Notes under the pieces: model-generated | The model's input: only the letters and a program-made list of their open reading frames with translations | Told to the model about the DNA's origin: nothing | Databases searched by the model: none | Translations under genes and position numbers: made by a program | NCBI RefSeq assembly: GCF_003977755.1 | Contig: NZ_RQWN01000003.1 | Location: forward strand, 558,001 to 622,000 | Length of the DNA stretch: 64,000 nt | Direction: 5' to 3' | From: Haloterrigena salifodinae | GTDB lineage: Archaea; Halobacteriota; Halobacteria; Halobacteriales; Natrialbaceae | Shown here: piece by piece, positions 35,338-44,265 of the stretch | Position numbering within the stretch: position 1 is the first letter of the stretch | How the letters are laid out: the number at the start of each line of letters is the position of its first letter

Positions 35338-36176
35338 GTCGACTGGCCGCCCTCGCGCTGTTCGTCCGCGAGGACCTCCGCGATACGCTCCGGGAGCGGC
35401 AGCTGTACCTGCTGGTCGGGATCTACGTCCTCCTTGGCGCGCTCCTGACCTATTCGGAGGGCCGGACGGCGGCGCAGCTGTCCGGAAGCGCGCCCGACCT
35501 GACGACGGGACTGTACGCGCTGTTCTCGATGCTGACGCCGCTGCTGGCGCTCGGCTTCTTCGCGTCCACGGTCGTCGAAAAGCGTTCGAGCGGCGCCCTC
35601 AAGGTCGTTCTCGGTCTCCCGATCGATCGCGCCACGGTCGTCTTCGGAACCTTCCTCGCGCGGAGCCTCGTCATCTGCGCGGCGATCGGCGTCTCGCTGG
35701 TCGCCGCCGTTCCGGTCGGCCTGGTCGTCGGGCTCTCCGTCGATCCCGTGTAGTTCGGCGGCGTCGCGGGCGCCCTCGCGCTGCTTTCCGTGACGTTCAC
35801 CGCGCTCGCCGTCGGCCTCTCGGCGACTGTTCGCACCTCGACGCGGGCGACGATCGCCGCCTTCGGCGTCTTCGTCCTGTTTTTCTTCCAGCTGTGGGCC
35901 CAGTTTCCGCAGATCGTCCTCTACGTCCGACACGGCTTCTCGTGGCCCGCGACGACCCCCGAGTGGGTGACCTTCGTCGATGCGCTGAACCCGATGGCGG
36001 CGTACACCTATCTGCTCGCCGGATTCTTCCCCGACCTCGAGGGAGGGACGTTCGTCACCCCGCCGGTCGACCCCGCGTTCTACCAGCGACCGGCGTTCGC
36101 GGTCGCGGTACTGGCCGGCTGGATCGTCCTCGCGCTCGGCGTCGGTTACTGGCGGTTCCGGACGACGGATCTCTGA
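35334..36176 (+). pseudogene. ABC-2 type transporter permease with in-frame TAG stop
   Basis: The GTG at 35334 overlaps the ATPase stop (GTGA). The frame runs through membrane segments (LYLLVGIYVLLGALL, LLALGFFASTVVEKRSSGALK) to TAG at 35751-35753. It then continues in the same frame with FGGVAGALALLSV through further membrane segments to the stop at 36176. Without the TAG it would be 280 codons, the normal size for a NosY-like/ABC-2 permease. A single C-to-T change in a CAG codon would explain the stop. The 139-residue truncated product has only about half of the membrane helices. Together with the ATPase frameshift, the exporter is non-functional unless suppressed. Confidence 0.88.
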
Positions 36177-36229
36177 GGTGGCCGGAAAGCGGTTCGAACA
36201 ACGAGAGCGTACAATTCGACTGACGGACT

Positions 36230-36820
36230 TCAGACCGGTCCGAACTCGAGTACCAGTGTGGCCAGCAGGCCGGCGTAGATGGGGATCGTCAGGTTGTCGT
36301 CGACGATGAAATCGCCGATCCTGAGCTTGACGCCGTCGGCGACGGTCGCCCCGACCGCGGCCGCGACGACGGCCAGCGGCGTCTCGTGGAGAAAGAGCGC
36401 GGCGATGAGCGTCGAGACGACGAACATCGTGACCAACACCTTCGGCCCCTTGACGAACTTGAGGCTGTCGTCGGAGACGGTCCCACTGATCGGATCGCCG
36501 ATCGCGAGCATCAACATCGACGGGAGAGCGACCCGCGGCTCGAAGAACAGCACGGCGACCGTCATGCTGAGCATGTAGTAGCCGTAGCCGGCGAACTGGT
36601 CCTGTTCGTACTCCCGGGTCAGCGAGTCGTAGAGCGACAACTCGACGCCGACGTACAGCCGGAGGAACTCGAGGGCGATCGTTCCGACCGCGAGGAGGCC
36701 CATCAGGAGCTGAAATCGATCCCAGGTCAGTCCGAGATCGAACTGAGCGGCGAGGAGATAGAGTGCGACCAGTCCCGCCCCGCTCGCGTGGACGGCTCGT
36801 CGCTTTAGTTCGTCAGCCAT
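36230..36820 (-). CDS. Dolichol kinase-like / polyprenol kinase family membrane protein
   Basis: 196 residues with about six membrane helices. The CDP-alcohol/CTP-kinase-like motif GDPISGTVSD followed by KGPKVLVTM and the later ATVADGVKL (Asp in membrane-border loop) fit the SEC59/dolichol kinase and VTE5 group. Such enzymes phosphorylate polyprenols or related lipids with CTP, supplying dolichyl phosphate for glycoprotein synthesis or salvaging geranylgeraniol. The lipid substrate here is not determined. It converges on the broken permease. Confidence 0.82.
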   Translation of the reverse strand: MADELKRRAVHASGAGLVALYLLAAQFDLGLTWDRFQLLMGLLAVGTIALEFLRLYVGVELSLYDSLTREYEQDQFAGYGYYMLSMTVAVLFFEPRVALPSMLMLAIGDPISGTVSDDSLKFVKGPKVLVTMFVVSTLIAALFLHETPLAVVAAAVGATVADGVKLRIGDFIVDDNLTIPIYAGLLATLVLEFGPV

Positions 36821-36916
36821 CAGGTCTCCCGTCGAAGGTAACGACCTTCAGTCCGTCGGTTACGTTCGACACGATCCGTGTTCGGACGCCGATCCACCCC
36901 GTCCGCGGGAGCCGAA

Positions 36917-37273
36917 TTAGTCCGTAGCGAGTTTGACGACGACGGTTCCGTCGCTCGAAACGACCACGTGACAGCCCTCGTAGGAAAAGCTCACGGTGAG
37001 GGGATGGTCGCGAGTCGACGTCACGAGATCGGCGAGCGACTCGGGGTCGACGGTCGTGAACAGCGGCGCCATGGTACAGGGATCGCGGTCCGTGACGGCC
37101 CCGATGTTCTCGACGATCGCGGTGGTGAGCGCGTCGGTAACCGTACCGTGCTTCGTTTCGAGCGCCACGTCGAAGCGAGTGTGAAACGTCTCTGTGGTGG
37201 GATCGTGACCGACGCTGTCCTCGCCGATCGGTCGGGAAGGCATGACGTCCGAGTGGATCGTATCCTCGTCCAT
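36917..37273 (-). CDS. HalOD1 output-domain protein
   Basis: 118 residues. The haloarchaeal HalOD1 pattern is visible: a middle helix (VTDALTTAIVENIGAV), then PLFTTVDPESLADLV and the closing strand pair VSFSYEGCHVVVSSDGTVVV. This domain is thought to be an output module of haloarchaeal signalling, often as a single-domain protein; its ligand or partner is unknown. It lies 46 bases downstream of the PAS/HTH_10 regulator on the same strand, so the two may be co-transcribed. Confidence 0.88.
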   Translation of the reverse strand: MDEDTIHSDVMPSRPIGEDSVGHDPTTETFHTRFDVALETKHGTVTDALTTAIVENIGAVTDRDPCTMAPLFTTVDPESLADLVTSTRDHPLTVSFSYEGCHVVVSSDGTVVVKLATD

Positions 37274-37319
37274 TGGGCACAGTATGCAAGCGGCCGTGGT
37301 AAGGGCGGACGCTGACTAG

Positions 37320-38459
37320 TCAGCGTGCGTCCGCGCCGGACTTCTCGAAGAGGTGTCGCAAGACGGTCTGCTGGGCCTTTCGTAGGTGCTGGTTGAAGGT
37401 CTGGCGCGTGACGTCGAAGCGGTCGGCCAACTCGTCGCCGGTGCTGGTCCGGGGCGTATCGAAGTAGCCGCCGAAGTAGGCGGCATCGAGCGCCGACAAC
37501 TGTCGCTCGGTGAGCGCGTCGGCGACGACGCCGTACAGCAACTGGGGCGAGTAGACGAGGTCTTCGGAGACCAGTTCGACTTCGGGGTGGAACCGCCGGA
37601 TCCCGGACGCGGCTTGCCGGGGATCCACGTCGCCGGGCAACTCGCCCAGAAACCGGACCTCGTCGGGAGCGATCACAACGGCGCGGGCGCGACCGCCGAG
37701 GTCCGGAAACACCTGCGAGACTGTCGCCGACTCCGCCTTCGCTTCGACGCGATGGTAGCCGTCGATCGAACTGAGCAACCGCGCGTCGTGGTAGTGGGGC
37801 ACCTCCTCGACGGCGGTCACGAACTCGCTCGCCGGGAGGTCCGATGTCCCCATGTACTGGACGGTCGTCCCGTTCTGCAGCGAGACGACCGAGTCGACCT
37901 CGAGTCGAATTTCGTCGTCCGCGACCCGCAGGGAGGGCGGGACCGCGGTCCGGTCCGTGCGGAACTCGAGGCGCCGGACGTGGTCGCTGGTCAACCGCTC
38001 CTCGCGGCGCTTCAGCGCCGTCGCGTCCTCGAAGGAGACGACGACGTACTCCACGTTCCCGTCGTCGTCCAGTACAGGCGCCGAATTGCTCGAGAGCCAC
38101 CGCTCGGAGCCGTCGGGGAGTTCGATCCAGTGTTCGAAGCCGTAGACGGGTTCGCCCGTCTCGAGAACTTGCGTAACCGGGTTTTCCGACACCGGAACGG
38201 GCGAGCCGTCGTCGTAGTAGATGTTCCACTCGGTCTCGGCGTACGACCGGCCGACGATATCTTCGTTCGTCCGGCCGAGCGTTTCCGCCGCTCGTTCGTT
38301 CGCGAAGGCGTAGCTGCCCGCCGAATCGATCACGACGGTGCTGACCGGGTTCACGTCGAACACCCGCCGAGCCAGATCCTCGGGCGGGGTTCGGACAAAC
38401 TTGTCTTCTTGGAGGTCGACCGACTCCTCGGTCTCGTCGTTCTCGGCGGACTCCGTCAC
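37320..38459 (-). CDS. PAS and HTH_10 domain transcriptional regulator (Bat-like)
   Basis: 379 residues. An N-terminal PAS domain (about 30-150) contains NPVSTVVIDSAGSYAFANERA, IVGRSYAET and the closing VVSFEDATALKRRE. A beta-rich bacterioopsin-activator GAF/HTH-associated region follows (about 160-310), then the HTH_10 domain (LTERQLSALDAAYFGGYFDTPR, ELADRFDVTRQTFNQHLRKAQ). The protein is soluble and probably senses redox, oxygen or a small ligand through PAS. Its targets are unknown; the downstream HalOD1 gene may share its signal. Confidence 0.92.
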   Translation of the reverse strand: MTESAENDETEESVDLQEDKFVRTPPEDLARRVFDVNPVSTVVIDSAGSYAFANERAAETLGRTNEDIVGRSYAETEWNIYYDDGSPVPVSENPVTQVLETGEPVYGFEHWIELPDGSERWLSSNSAPVLDDDGNVEYVVVSFEDATALKRREERLTSDHVRRLEFRTDRTAVPPSLRVADDEIRLEVDSVVSLQNGTTVQYMGTSDLPASEFVTAVEEVPHYHDARLLSSIDGYHRVEAKAESATVSQVFPDLGGRARAVVIAPDEVRFLGELPGDVDPRQAASGIRRFHPEVELVSEDLVYSPQLLYGVVADALTERQLSALDAAYFGGYFDTPRTSTGDELADRFDVTRQTFNQHLRKAQQTVLRHLFEKSGADAR

Positions 38460-38653
38460 CGTCCCATCGCCCCGTACGGTCGGACGCTTCCTCGACCTCG
38501 GCTGTCCCTCTCGCCGGAACGGTCGCGGTCACGCCGGTCACCGCCGAACAGTCGCGCGCGCTCGCCCCCTTTCGACGGCGTCTCGGCGAATTGACGCTGC
38601 TCCATACGAGTGAGAAGAGACCAACGAATAAATGGGATTCTATCGGGGGGTCG

Positions 38654-39640
38654 TCACGCACGCGTGGGTCGCTGCTTCGCCTCGGGAAAGATGCTCTCCG
38701 GGAGGTACGCGGAGACGACCCAGTTCGGCGCGTTGACGGCCTCGTTGATCTTCAGGTCGACGGCCGCCGAACACAGCATGTAGGCGTCGTCGCGCTCGAG
38801 TCCACGCTCGTTCTGGAGGTGGTCGACCATGCTCCGGACGGCTCGTCTGGTCGCCGTCATCAGGTCGTCGGCGATGCCCGTTGTCCCGTACATCGGCTCG
38901 TCTCGACCGGTCGGGGTGAACGGGCCCGCGGTCTCGAACTGGGGCCGGTCGATCGAGCGGTCCGAGCGCAGGCCGAACCGGCAGGTGACGGTCATCGGCG
39001 CTTCGATGCCGGTCCCGCAGACCTCGCCGTCCCCCTGTGCGGCGTGGCAGTCCCCGATGCTGAACAGGGCGTCCTCGACCGCGACGGGAAGATAGACCCT
39101 CGAGCCCGCCGTGAGCTGCTTGACGTCTATGTTCCCGCCGACGTCCCGCGGCGGAAACGTTCCGTGGGGGCCGTCCTCGGCGGGCGCGACGCCGACGATG
39201 CCGGGGAACGGATTCAGCGGTACCTCGATCCCGTCCACGAAGTGGCCGATGTCGCCCTCGAGATCCCAGACGTGCAACGCCGGGTCGGGGAACTCGTCGG
39301 CCAACACGCCGAGCTCCGCCGATCCCGGGAGGACCAGCGTGTAGCCGACGCCCTCGTGTTCGACCTTGAGCAGTTCGACCGCGAGGACGTCGCCCGGTCG
39401 GGCGCCCTCGACCGCGATGGGGCCGGTCAGCGCGTGGATCGGATCGATGTCGAGCGCGGCGACGTCCGCCGCCGTCGACGTCGGGCTGAGCTGTCCGTTC
39501 GTCGCGTCCCGACACGAAATCCGGACGACGTCCCCCGGTTCGACCGTTAGAGCCGGCTTGCGTCCGTTGTCCCAGTCGCTGTGAACGGTGTCGTCGTCGG
39601 CGTCGATCCGATGGTCTACTGCGATCTCTTCGGCTTCCAT
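38654..39640 (-). CDS. Acetamidase/formamidase family protein
   Basis: 328 residues. The FmdA_AmdA fold is indicated by the N-terminal HSDWDNGRKPALTVEPGD, VWDLEGDIGHF, VGVAPAEDGPHGTFPPRDVGGNIDV (here split), IGDCHAAQGDGEVCGTGIE with metal-binding Asp and His, and the terminal segment AVDLKINEAVN. The family hydrolyses formamide or acetamide to ammonia and the acid, giving nitrogen. The protein is cytosolic. It is monocistronic, upstream region AT-poor. It neighbours signalling genes without obvious functional link. Confidence 0.9.
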   Translation of the reverse strand: MEAEEIAVDHRIDADDDTVHSDWDNGRKPALTVEPGDVVRISCRDATNGQLSPTSTAADVAALDIDPIHALTGPIAVEGARPGDVLAVELLKVEHEGVGYTLVLPGSAELGVLADEFPDPALHVWDLEGDIGHFVDGIEVPLNPFPGIVGVAPAEDGPHGTFPPRDVGGNIDVKQLTAGSRVYLPVAVEDALFSIGDCHAAQGDGEVCGTGIEAPMTVTCRFGLRSDRSIDRPQFETAGPFTPTGRDEPMYGTTGIADDLMTATRRAVRSMVDHLQNERGLERDDAYMLCSAAVDLKINEAVNAPNWVVSAYLPESIFPEAKQRPTRA

Positions 39641-39741
39641 TATGATACTCGGTACGACATCATGGGATAAAACGGTATCTCGCCGGTAGCGGCGTCAAAT
39701 CTCGATTTCCGATCGAGACGGCAAACGCGGTCGACGCCGCG

Positions 39742-41526
39742 TTACAGCTCGTCGAACTCGAGGTCGCCTTCTCGGATCGCCGACAGCGTCTCCGCGAGGT
39801 CGTCAACGGGCAGCCGCTTCTGGTCGGTCGTGTCCCGCTCGCGGACGGTGACGGTCGTCTCCTCGTTCTCGACGGTCTCGTAGTCGACGGTCACGCAGAA
39901 CGGCGTGCCGACTTCGTCCTGCCGGCGGTAGCGCCGGCCGATGTTGCCCGAGTCGTCGTACGTGACCGAGAGGCCGACCTCGCGCAGGTCCGCGACGATC
40001 TCGTTCGCCTGCGCCTCGAGTTCGTCGTCGTTCTGTAAGGGGAAGACGCCGACGAAGGTGGGCGCGACTTCCGGCTCGAGTTCGAGATACGTTCGCTCCT
40101 CGTCGGCGACCTCGTCCTCGCGGTAGGCGTGGTGGAGGACGGTGTAGACCAACCGGTCGACGCCGAAGGAGGGTTCGATGACGTGGGGCGTGATGTGCTC
40201 GCCAGCCTCGGTCTGCTCCTCGACCGCGAAGCCGGTCTTCTCGACGGGGATCTCGTGGGTCTCGCCCTCGAGGTCGATCTCGACGGCGTCGCCGTCGAAC
40301 GCCGAGCGATCGCGCGCGGCGAGGTCCTCGAGCTTCTGGACGACGGCCTGCGCGTCGCCGCCGAACTCGGGACCGAGGTAGCTCATGTCGGGGTCGACGG
40401 TGGCGCGCTCGACGGTCTTCGGTTCGTCGTACTGCTTGAAGATCGTAAAGCGGTCGTCGGAGTGCTCGCCGTGTTTCGAGAGGTCGTAGTCGCCCCGGTA
40501 GGCGAAGCCGGCCATCTCGATCCAGTTGCCGTCGATTTCGCTTTCCGCGTCCCAGCAGTCGCTGGCGTAGTGGGCCTGCTCGCCCGAGAGGTGCTGGCGG
40601 AACCGAAACCGGTCCATGTCGACGCCGACCGCGTCGTACCACGGCTTGGCGACGCCCAGGAAGTAGGCGACCCACGGGCTCGAGATGATCCCGTCCTCGA
40701 CGGCGTCGCCGATCGTCGTCCGGATCTCGTCGCCGTCCTCGGCGTTTTGCTCGCTGGCCGGGTAGAGCGTCACCTCGACGTCTTCGACGGACTCGAGGTC
40801 CGGCTCGTCCGTTTCGGGGTCGATGAAGTACTCGAGTTCGGCCTGCGTGAACTCGCGGGTGCGGATGATCGAGCGCCGCGGGCTGATCTCGTTGCGGTAG
40901 GCCCGGCCGATCTGGGTGACGCCGAACGGCAGCTGGTTGCGCGCGTACTCCTTCAGGCGCGGGAACTCGACGAAGATGCCCTGCGCGGTCTCGGGGCGCA
41001 TGTAGCCGGGGTCGGAGTCGCCGGGGCCGATGTTCGTCGCGAACATGAGGTTGAACGTTTCGACGGCCTGGCCCGCGAGTCCCGCCCCGCAGGAGGGACA
41101 GACGAGTTCGTACTCGGCGATGACCTCTTCGACTTCGGGGATGGGGAGGCTCTCGGCGTCCTCGTACTCGGTGTTGTCCTCGACGATGTGGTCCGCGCGG
41201 TGGCTCTCGCCGCACTCCGGACACTCGACGAGCATGTCGTCGAACCCGTCCAGGTGGCCCGAGGCCTCGAAGACGGGCTCGGGCATGATGGTGGGCGCGT
41301 CGATCTCCATGTTCCCCTCGGCGACCGCGAACCGGTCGCGCCAGGCGTCCTCGACGTTCCCCTTCAGCGCCGCGCCCTGCGGGCCGAAGGTGTAGAAGCC
41401 GCCGACGCCGCCGTAGGCGCCCGACGACTGGAAGAAGTAGCCCCGCCGCTTGGCCAGTTCGACCAGTTTCTCGCTCGTCGCCGCGGTCACGCTCCCGGTG
41501 TCGTCCGCGTGTTCTTGCTCACTCAT
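39742..41526 (-). CDS. glyS: Glycyl-tRNA synthetase (archaeal/eukaryotic type)
   Basis: 594 residues from ATG 41526; the frame extends nine codons further upstream into the CBS gene. Class II motifs are present: RNEISPRRSIIRTREFTQAE split around motif 2, and the C-terminal anticodon-binding domain (VGVFPLQNDDELEA). A zinc-ribbon insertion has C102/C105 and C143/C146. It charges tRNA-Gly. The start overlaps the end of the CBS-domain gene by eight bases, so translation is coupled; this gene order is common in haloarchaea. Confidence 0.96.
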   Translation of the reverse strand: MSEQEHADDTGSVTAATSEKLVELAKRRGYFFQSSGAYGGVGGFYTFGPQGAALKGNVEDAWRDRFAVAEGNMEIDAPTIMPEPVFEASGHLDGFDDMLVECPECGESHRADHIVEDNTEYEDAESLPIPEVEEVIAEYELVCPSCGAGLAGQAVETFNLMFATNIGPGDSDPGYMRPETAQGIFVEFPRLKEYARNQLPFGVTQIGRAYRNEISPRRSIIRTREFTQAELEYFIDPETDEPDLESVEDVEVTLYPASEQNAEDGDEIRTTIGDAVEDGIISSPWVAYFLGVAKPWYDAVGVDMDRFRFRQHLSGEQAHYASDCWDAESEIDGNWIEMAGFAYRGDYDLSKHGEHSDDRFTIFKQYDEPKTVERATVDPDMSYLGPEFGGDAQAVVQKLEDLAARDRSAFDGDAVEIDLEGETHEIPVEKTGFAVEEQTEAGEHITPHVIEPSFGVDRLVYTVLHHAYREDEVADEERTYLELEPEVAPTFVGVFPLQNDDELEAQANEIVADLREVGLSVTYDDSGNIGRRYRRQDEVGTPFCVTVDYETVENEETTVTVRERDTTDQKRLPVDDLAETLSAIREGDLEFDEL

Positions 41527-42373
41527 AGAGTGCCTCCAGCAGGTCGACGTCACAGACGATGCCGACGAGGTCCTCGCCCGTGACCATCGGGATCTGTTCG
41601 ATATCGTTGCTGATCATCCGCTGGGCGGCCTCCTGAATCGACGTCTGCGCCGAGACCGTCACCACGTCGTCGCTCATGAACGCGCTGACCGGCTCGGCCG
41701 GAATCTCGATGTCCCGCGTGGGAAGATAGCGGCTGCCGACGGCCTTGATCCCCTCCCACGACCAGTCGTCGTCCTGGTCGCCGAAGTTGTCGCCGGTCTC
41801 CTCCTCGCCCTCGACGATGCGGGCGACGTCGATGACGTCGACCTCCGTCAGGACGCCGCTCATCCGGCCGTCGTCGTCCAGCGCGACGGCGTAGGGGACG
41901 TTCGCGTAGGATAGTTCCCGCTCGGCGACCGGGAGCGGCGCGCCCTCGTAGGTGGTGTTGACGTCCTCGCTCGCGTAGGACTCGACGGTGCCTTCGGTCT
42001 CCTGGTCGCCCGCCGCGATCGCGTGGATCACGTCGGTCACCGTGACGATCCCCTCGAACTCCCCGTCGACGACCGGCACGCGGCGCGCTCCGTCCTCGAC
42101 CATCGTCCGCGCGACGTCCTCGAGGCTGGTGTCGGCCGTCGTCGTCGGGACGTCCTCGTCCATCAGGATGACGAGTTGGTCCTCGTCGGGCTGTTCGATC
42201 AGTGCGTCGCGGGAGATCAGCCCTCTGTACTCGAGACTGTCCTCGGTCGATTTGAGCACCGGAACGGACGAGAACGGCCGCTCTTGGAGGTACTCGAGGA
42301 CGTCCGAGCGCGAACCCGGCAGTTCGACGGTTACCACGTCTTCGCGGGGCGTCATCGCGTCGGCTACGTTCAT
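41519..42373 (-). CDS. Four-CBS-domain protein
   Basis: 284 residues from ATG 42373 (MNVADAMTPRED), the classical CBS start; longer upstream readings cover the promoter. Two tandem Bateman modules are seen: CBS1 about 1-60, CBS2 about 70-125 (MVEDGARRVPVVDGE), CBS3 about 135-195 (YANVPYAVALDDDG) and CBS4 about 225-284 (MISNDIEQIPMVTGEDL). CBS pairs bind adenine nucleotides or similar ligands and sense energy state. It is the first gene of a unit with glyS, a link that suggests but does not prove a role in protein synthesis control. Confidence 0.92.
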   Translation of the reverse strand: MNVADAMTPREDVVTVELPGSRSDVLEYLQERPFSSVPVLKSTEDSLEYRGLISRDALIEQPDEDQLVILMDEDVPTTTADTSLEDVARTMVEDGARRVPVVDGEFEGIVTVTDVIHAIAAGDQETEGTVESYASEDVNTTYEGAPLPVAERELSYANVPYAVALDDDGRMSGVLTEVDVIDVARIVEGEEETGDNFGDQDDDWSWEGIKAVGSRYLPTRDIEIPAEPVSAFMSDDVVTVSAQTSIQEAAQRMISNDIEQIPMVTGEDLVGIVCDVDLLEALYE

Positions 42374-42503
42374 ATCCCCACGGTACGGCGAAAATGAGTA
42401 TAAACCCAGTGTTTCGTGCGCCCGCGATACCGGCACCAACAAGTCACTCGAGCTGATAGTTCGATTCGATGAGTTTATATGTGGTTGGGAATGAATAACA
42501 TAC

Positions 42504-42665
42504 ATGGCGACGAACCCCCACGCCATGACGTCCGACGACACCGTCGTCGGTTCGATCGACTCGACGGACTCGAGTACGGAGTACGTCATCGCTGATATCT
42601 CGGCCGATGGCGCCTGGCTTTCCATGCAGGCTGACGACGCGCCGACGCTTCCGGCATGGCGATAA
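42504..42665 (+). CDS. Small haloarchaeal protein (53 residues)
   Basis: ATG 42504 to TAA 42665. The product starts MATNPHAMTSDDTVVGSIDS and ends with YVIADISADGAWLSMQADD, then APTLPAWR. The Y/F-VIADI....AWLSM...TL..WR pattern is one I know from many short haloarchaeal proteins, so the gene is probably real although very small. It is divergent from the CBS gene, with an AT-rich region (42440-42503) upstream. No function is known; soluble and acidic. Confidence 0.75.
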   Translation: MATNPHAMTSDDTVVGSIDSTDSSTEYVIADISADGAWLSMQADDAPTLPAWR

Positions 42666-42936
42666 TTGGGGGTGGGAAACGGGATTTCTGTTCCGTCGAC
42701 GAGCTCGGTCGCGCGCCGGTCACCGGTGATCGGCTGCGTACCGGTTCCGTTCGACGGCTTATTTGACGAGGCTAGTCACGACTACTGTCGTTCGAGCGCG
42801 GCAGCCGACGGTTTCGCCGACGCGACAACGGGACGACGCCGTCGCCGGCTGCAACCGCTGCTCGAGTAGACCGTCGATCGGGACGCTTGAGCCGTCGGAA
42901 AACGAGCGGTTCGATTCCTGATACCGTACGCGACGT
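42666..42936. other. Non-coding gap before DoxX gene
   Basis: 271 bases with no plausible gene. Short frames on both strands lack family similarity. A tRNA T-loop-like word (GGTTCGATTCC, about 42908-42918) is not surrounded by other tRNA arms. Confidence 0.4.
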
Positions 42937-43386
42937 TCAGAAGAGGCCGAGGCCGACCGCGTAGGGCCACTCGAGGGCGCCGAGCGCGACCAGCGTCAGC
43001 GACGCGCCCAGCAGGCCGACGTTCTTCAGGAACGAGGTCATCTCGGACTGTTGCTGGTCCTCGGGAACGGCCCAGAAGTCGTGCATCGTCGGCGTCGCCA
43101 CGAGCAGGAACACGGCGAGCGCGCCGGCCGCGAGCGCGGGGAAGACGCCGAGTATGACGCCCAGACCGCCCGCCACGAGCACGACCCCTGAGAGGGCGAC
43201 GGAGGCCGTCGGCGCCGGAATCCCTTTCATCTCGGCGTAGCCGGCCATGCCCTCGAGGTCGAGGAAGTGATTCACGCCCGTGAACGCGAGGACGCCGCCA
43301 AAGAGGATCCGAGCGACGAGGAACAGTTCGGCCGCGAGCGGGCCGTCGAAACTCTGTAGCGGTACCGTTTCGATAGCAGATATCAT
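42937..43386 (-). CDS. DoxX-family membrane protein
   Basis: 149 residues from ATG 43386 (MISAIETVPL); an in-frame ATG at 43434 would add 16 residues. Four membrane helices are visible: LFLVARILFGGVLAFTG, then SVALSGVVLVAGGLGVILG, ALAAGALAVFLLVATP, and LKNVGLLGASLTLVALG, with DFWAV before the last as in other DoxX proteins. Members are linked to thiosulfate:quinone reduction or to oxidative-stress complexes in bacteria; the role here is unknown. Confidence 0.85.
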   Translation of the reverse strand: MISAIETVPLQSFDGPLAAELFLVARILFGGVLAFTGVNHFLDLEGMAGYAEMKGIPAPTASVALSGVVLVAGGLGVILGVFPALAAGALAVFLLVATPTMHDFWAVPEDQQQSEMTSFLKNVGLLGASLTLVALGALEWPYAVGLGLF

Positions 43387-43624
43387 TCTGTAACCTGCTG
43401 TAGTAACCGAACCGTAATAGCCGTTCTCGGACATCTGTATCCCCTGGTAACGGCGGTGTTATCGGCTATCCTCGGTGACATCGAGAGCGAATCACATACC
43501 TGTGAATCGCGATCTCGATGCTTGCCCTGGCTCCTCGAATTCGGTCCGACCGTGAGTGTCCGCGTCGAACGACCGATCCGCAGCGCCCAACGATTTTAGT
43601 ACGCGAGGACCGAGCGTCCGATCG

Positions 43625-44149
43625 ATGGACGGTCCAGACCCCCGACGCGACGGCGGCCCCGAGCGCCCGTGGACGGCGGACGCCGTCGGCCTCGAGCGCG
43701 ACGACTCGCGGCCGACGATCGCGACGTTCCTCTCGTCGCTCGTTCCGGCAGCCCTGGCCCGACGCGCGGTCGCCGTCTCGATTGCGACCGACCGCGAGGT
43801 CTACGCTCGCGACGAGCCGGTCGACATCTCGGTCGACTTCAAAAATCGGCTGCCGGTGCCCGTCTCCGTGCCGACGCCGCGGCGGCGCCGCTGGGGATGG
43901 ACGATCGACGGCGACCTCGAGGGCAGCGACGAGCGCCGCTACGTCCCGGAACGTCCCTCGACGTTTCGATTCCGCGGCGGCGAGCGCAAACGAGTGCAAG
44001 TGACCTGGAACGGCCGCCTCGAGCGCACCGACGGCGACCGCCGCGAGTCGGTCGTCCCCGATCCTGGCACCTACGAGCTCCGGGCGTTCGTCGCGACCGG
44101 CGCCGATCGGCACCGGCCCAGCGACGAGACGACGATCCGCCTTGAGTAG
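43625..44149 (+). CDS. Hypothetical beta-sandwich protein (BsuPI-like pattern)
   Basis: 174 residues from ATG 43625; an ATG at 43556 in frame would add 23 residues. After a variable N-terminal ~60 residues with a short hydrophobic ATFLSSLVPAALARRAV segment, the rest has strands typical of an Ig-like sandwich: VSIATDREVYARDEPVDISV, RLPVPVSVPTP, W, then RGGERKRVQVTWNG and PGTYELRAFVAT. This order (N-x-x-P-V, G-x-S/R, W, PGTY-L) resembles the BsuPI/intracellular-inhibitor domain. The function is unknown and the match is by eye only. Confidence 0.65.
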   Translation: MDGPDPRRDGGPERPWTADAVGLERDDSRPTIATFLSSLVPAALARRAVAVSIATDREVYARDEPVDISVDFKNRLPVPVSVPTPRRRRWGWTIDGDLEGSDERRYVPERPSTFRFRGGERKRVQVTWNGRLERTDGDRRESVVPDPGTYELRAFVATGADRHRPSDETTIRLE

Positions 44150-44265
44150 GTCGAGGCCATCCGGCTCGAGTCGCGCCCGTTTCTGTCTCGAGCGGTCGAT
44201 GACCCCCGCCGACGCTCAGCGGGACCACCGGTAACCGTTTACTCGGGTGTGCCGTGACAGCACAT

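Noticed and set aside
35751-35753. In-frame TAG as a pyrrolysine codon
   Set aside because: No pyl genes are visible, the protein is an ABC permease with no known need, and the partner gene is also broken, so decay is simpler.
42905-42920. Second T-loop-like word GGTTCGATTCC
   Set aside because: Isolated; no cloverleaf can be formed upstream or downstream.
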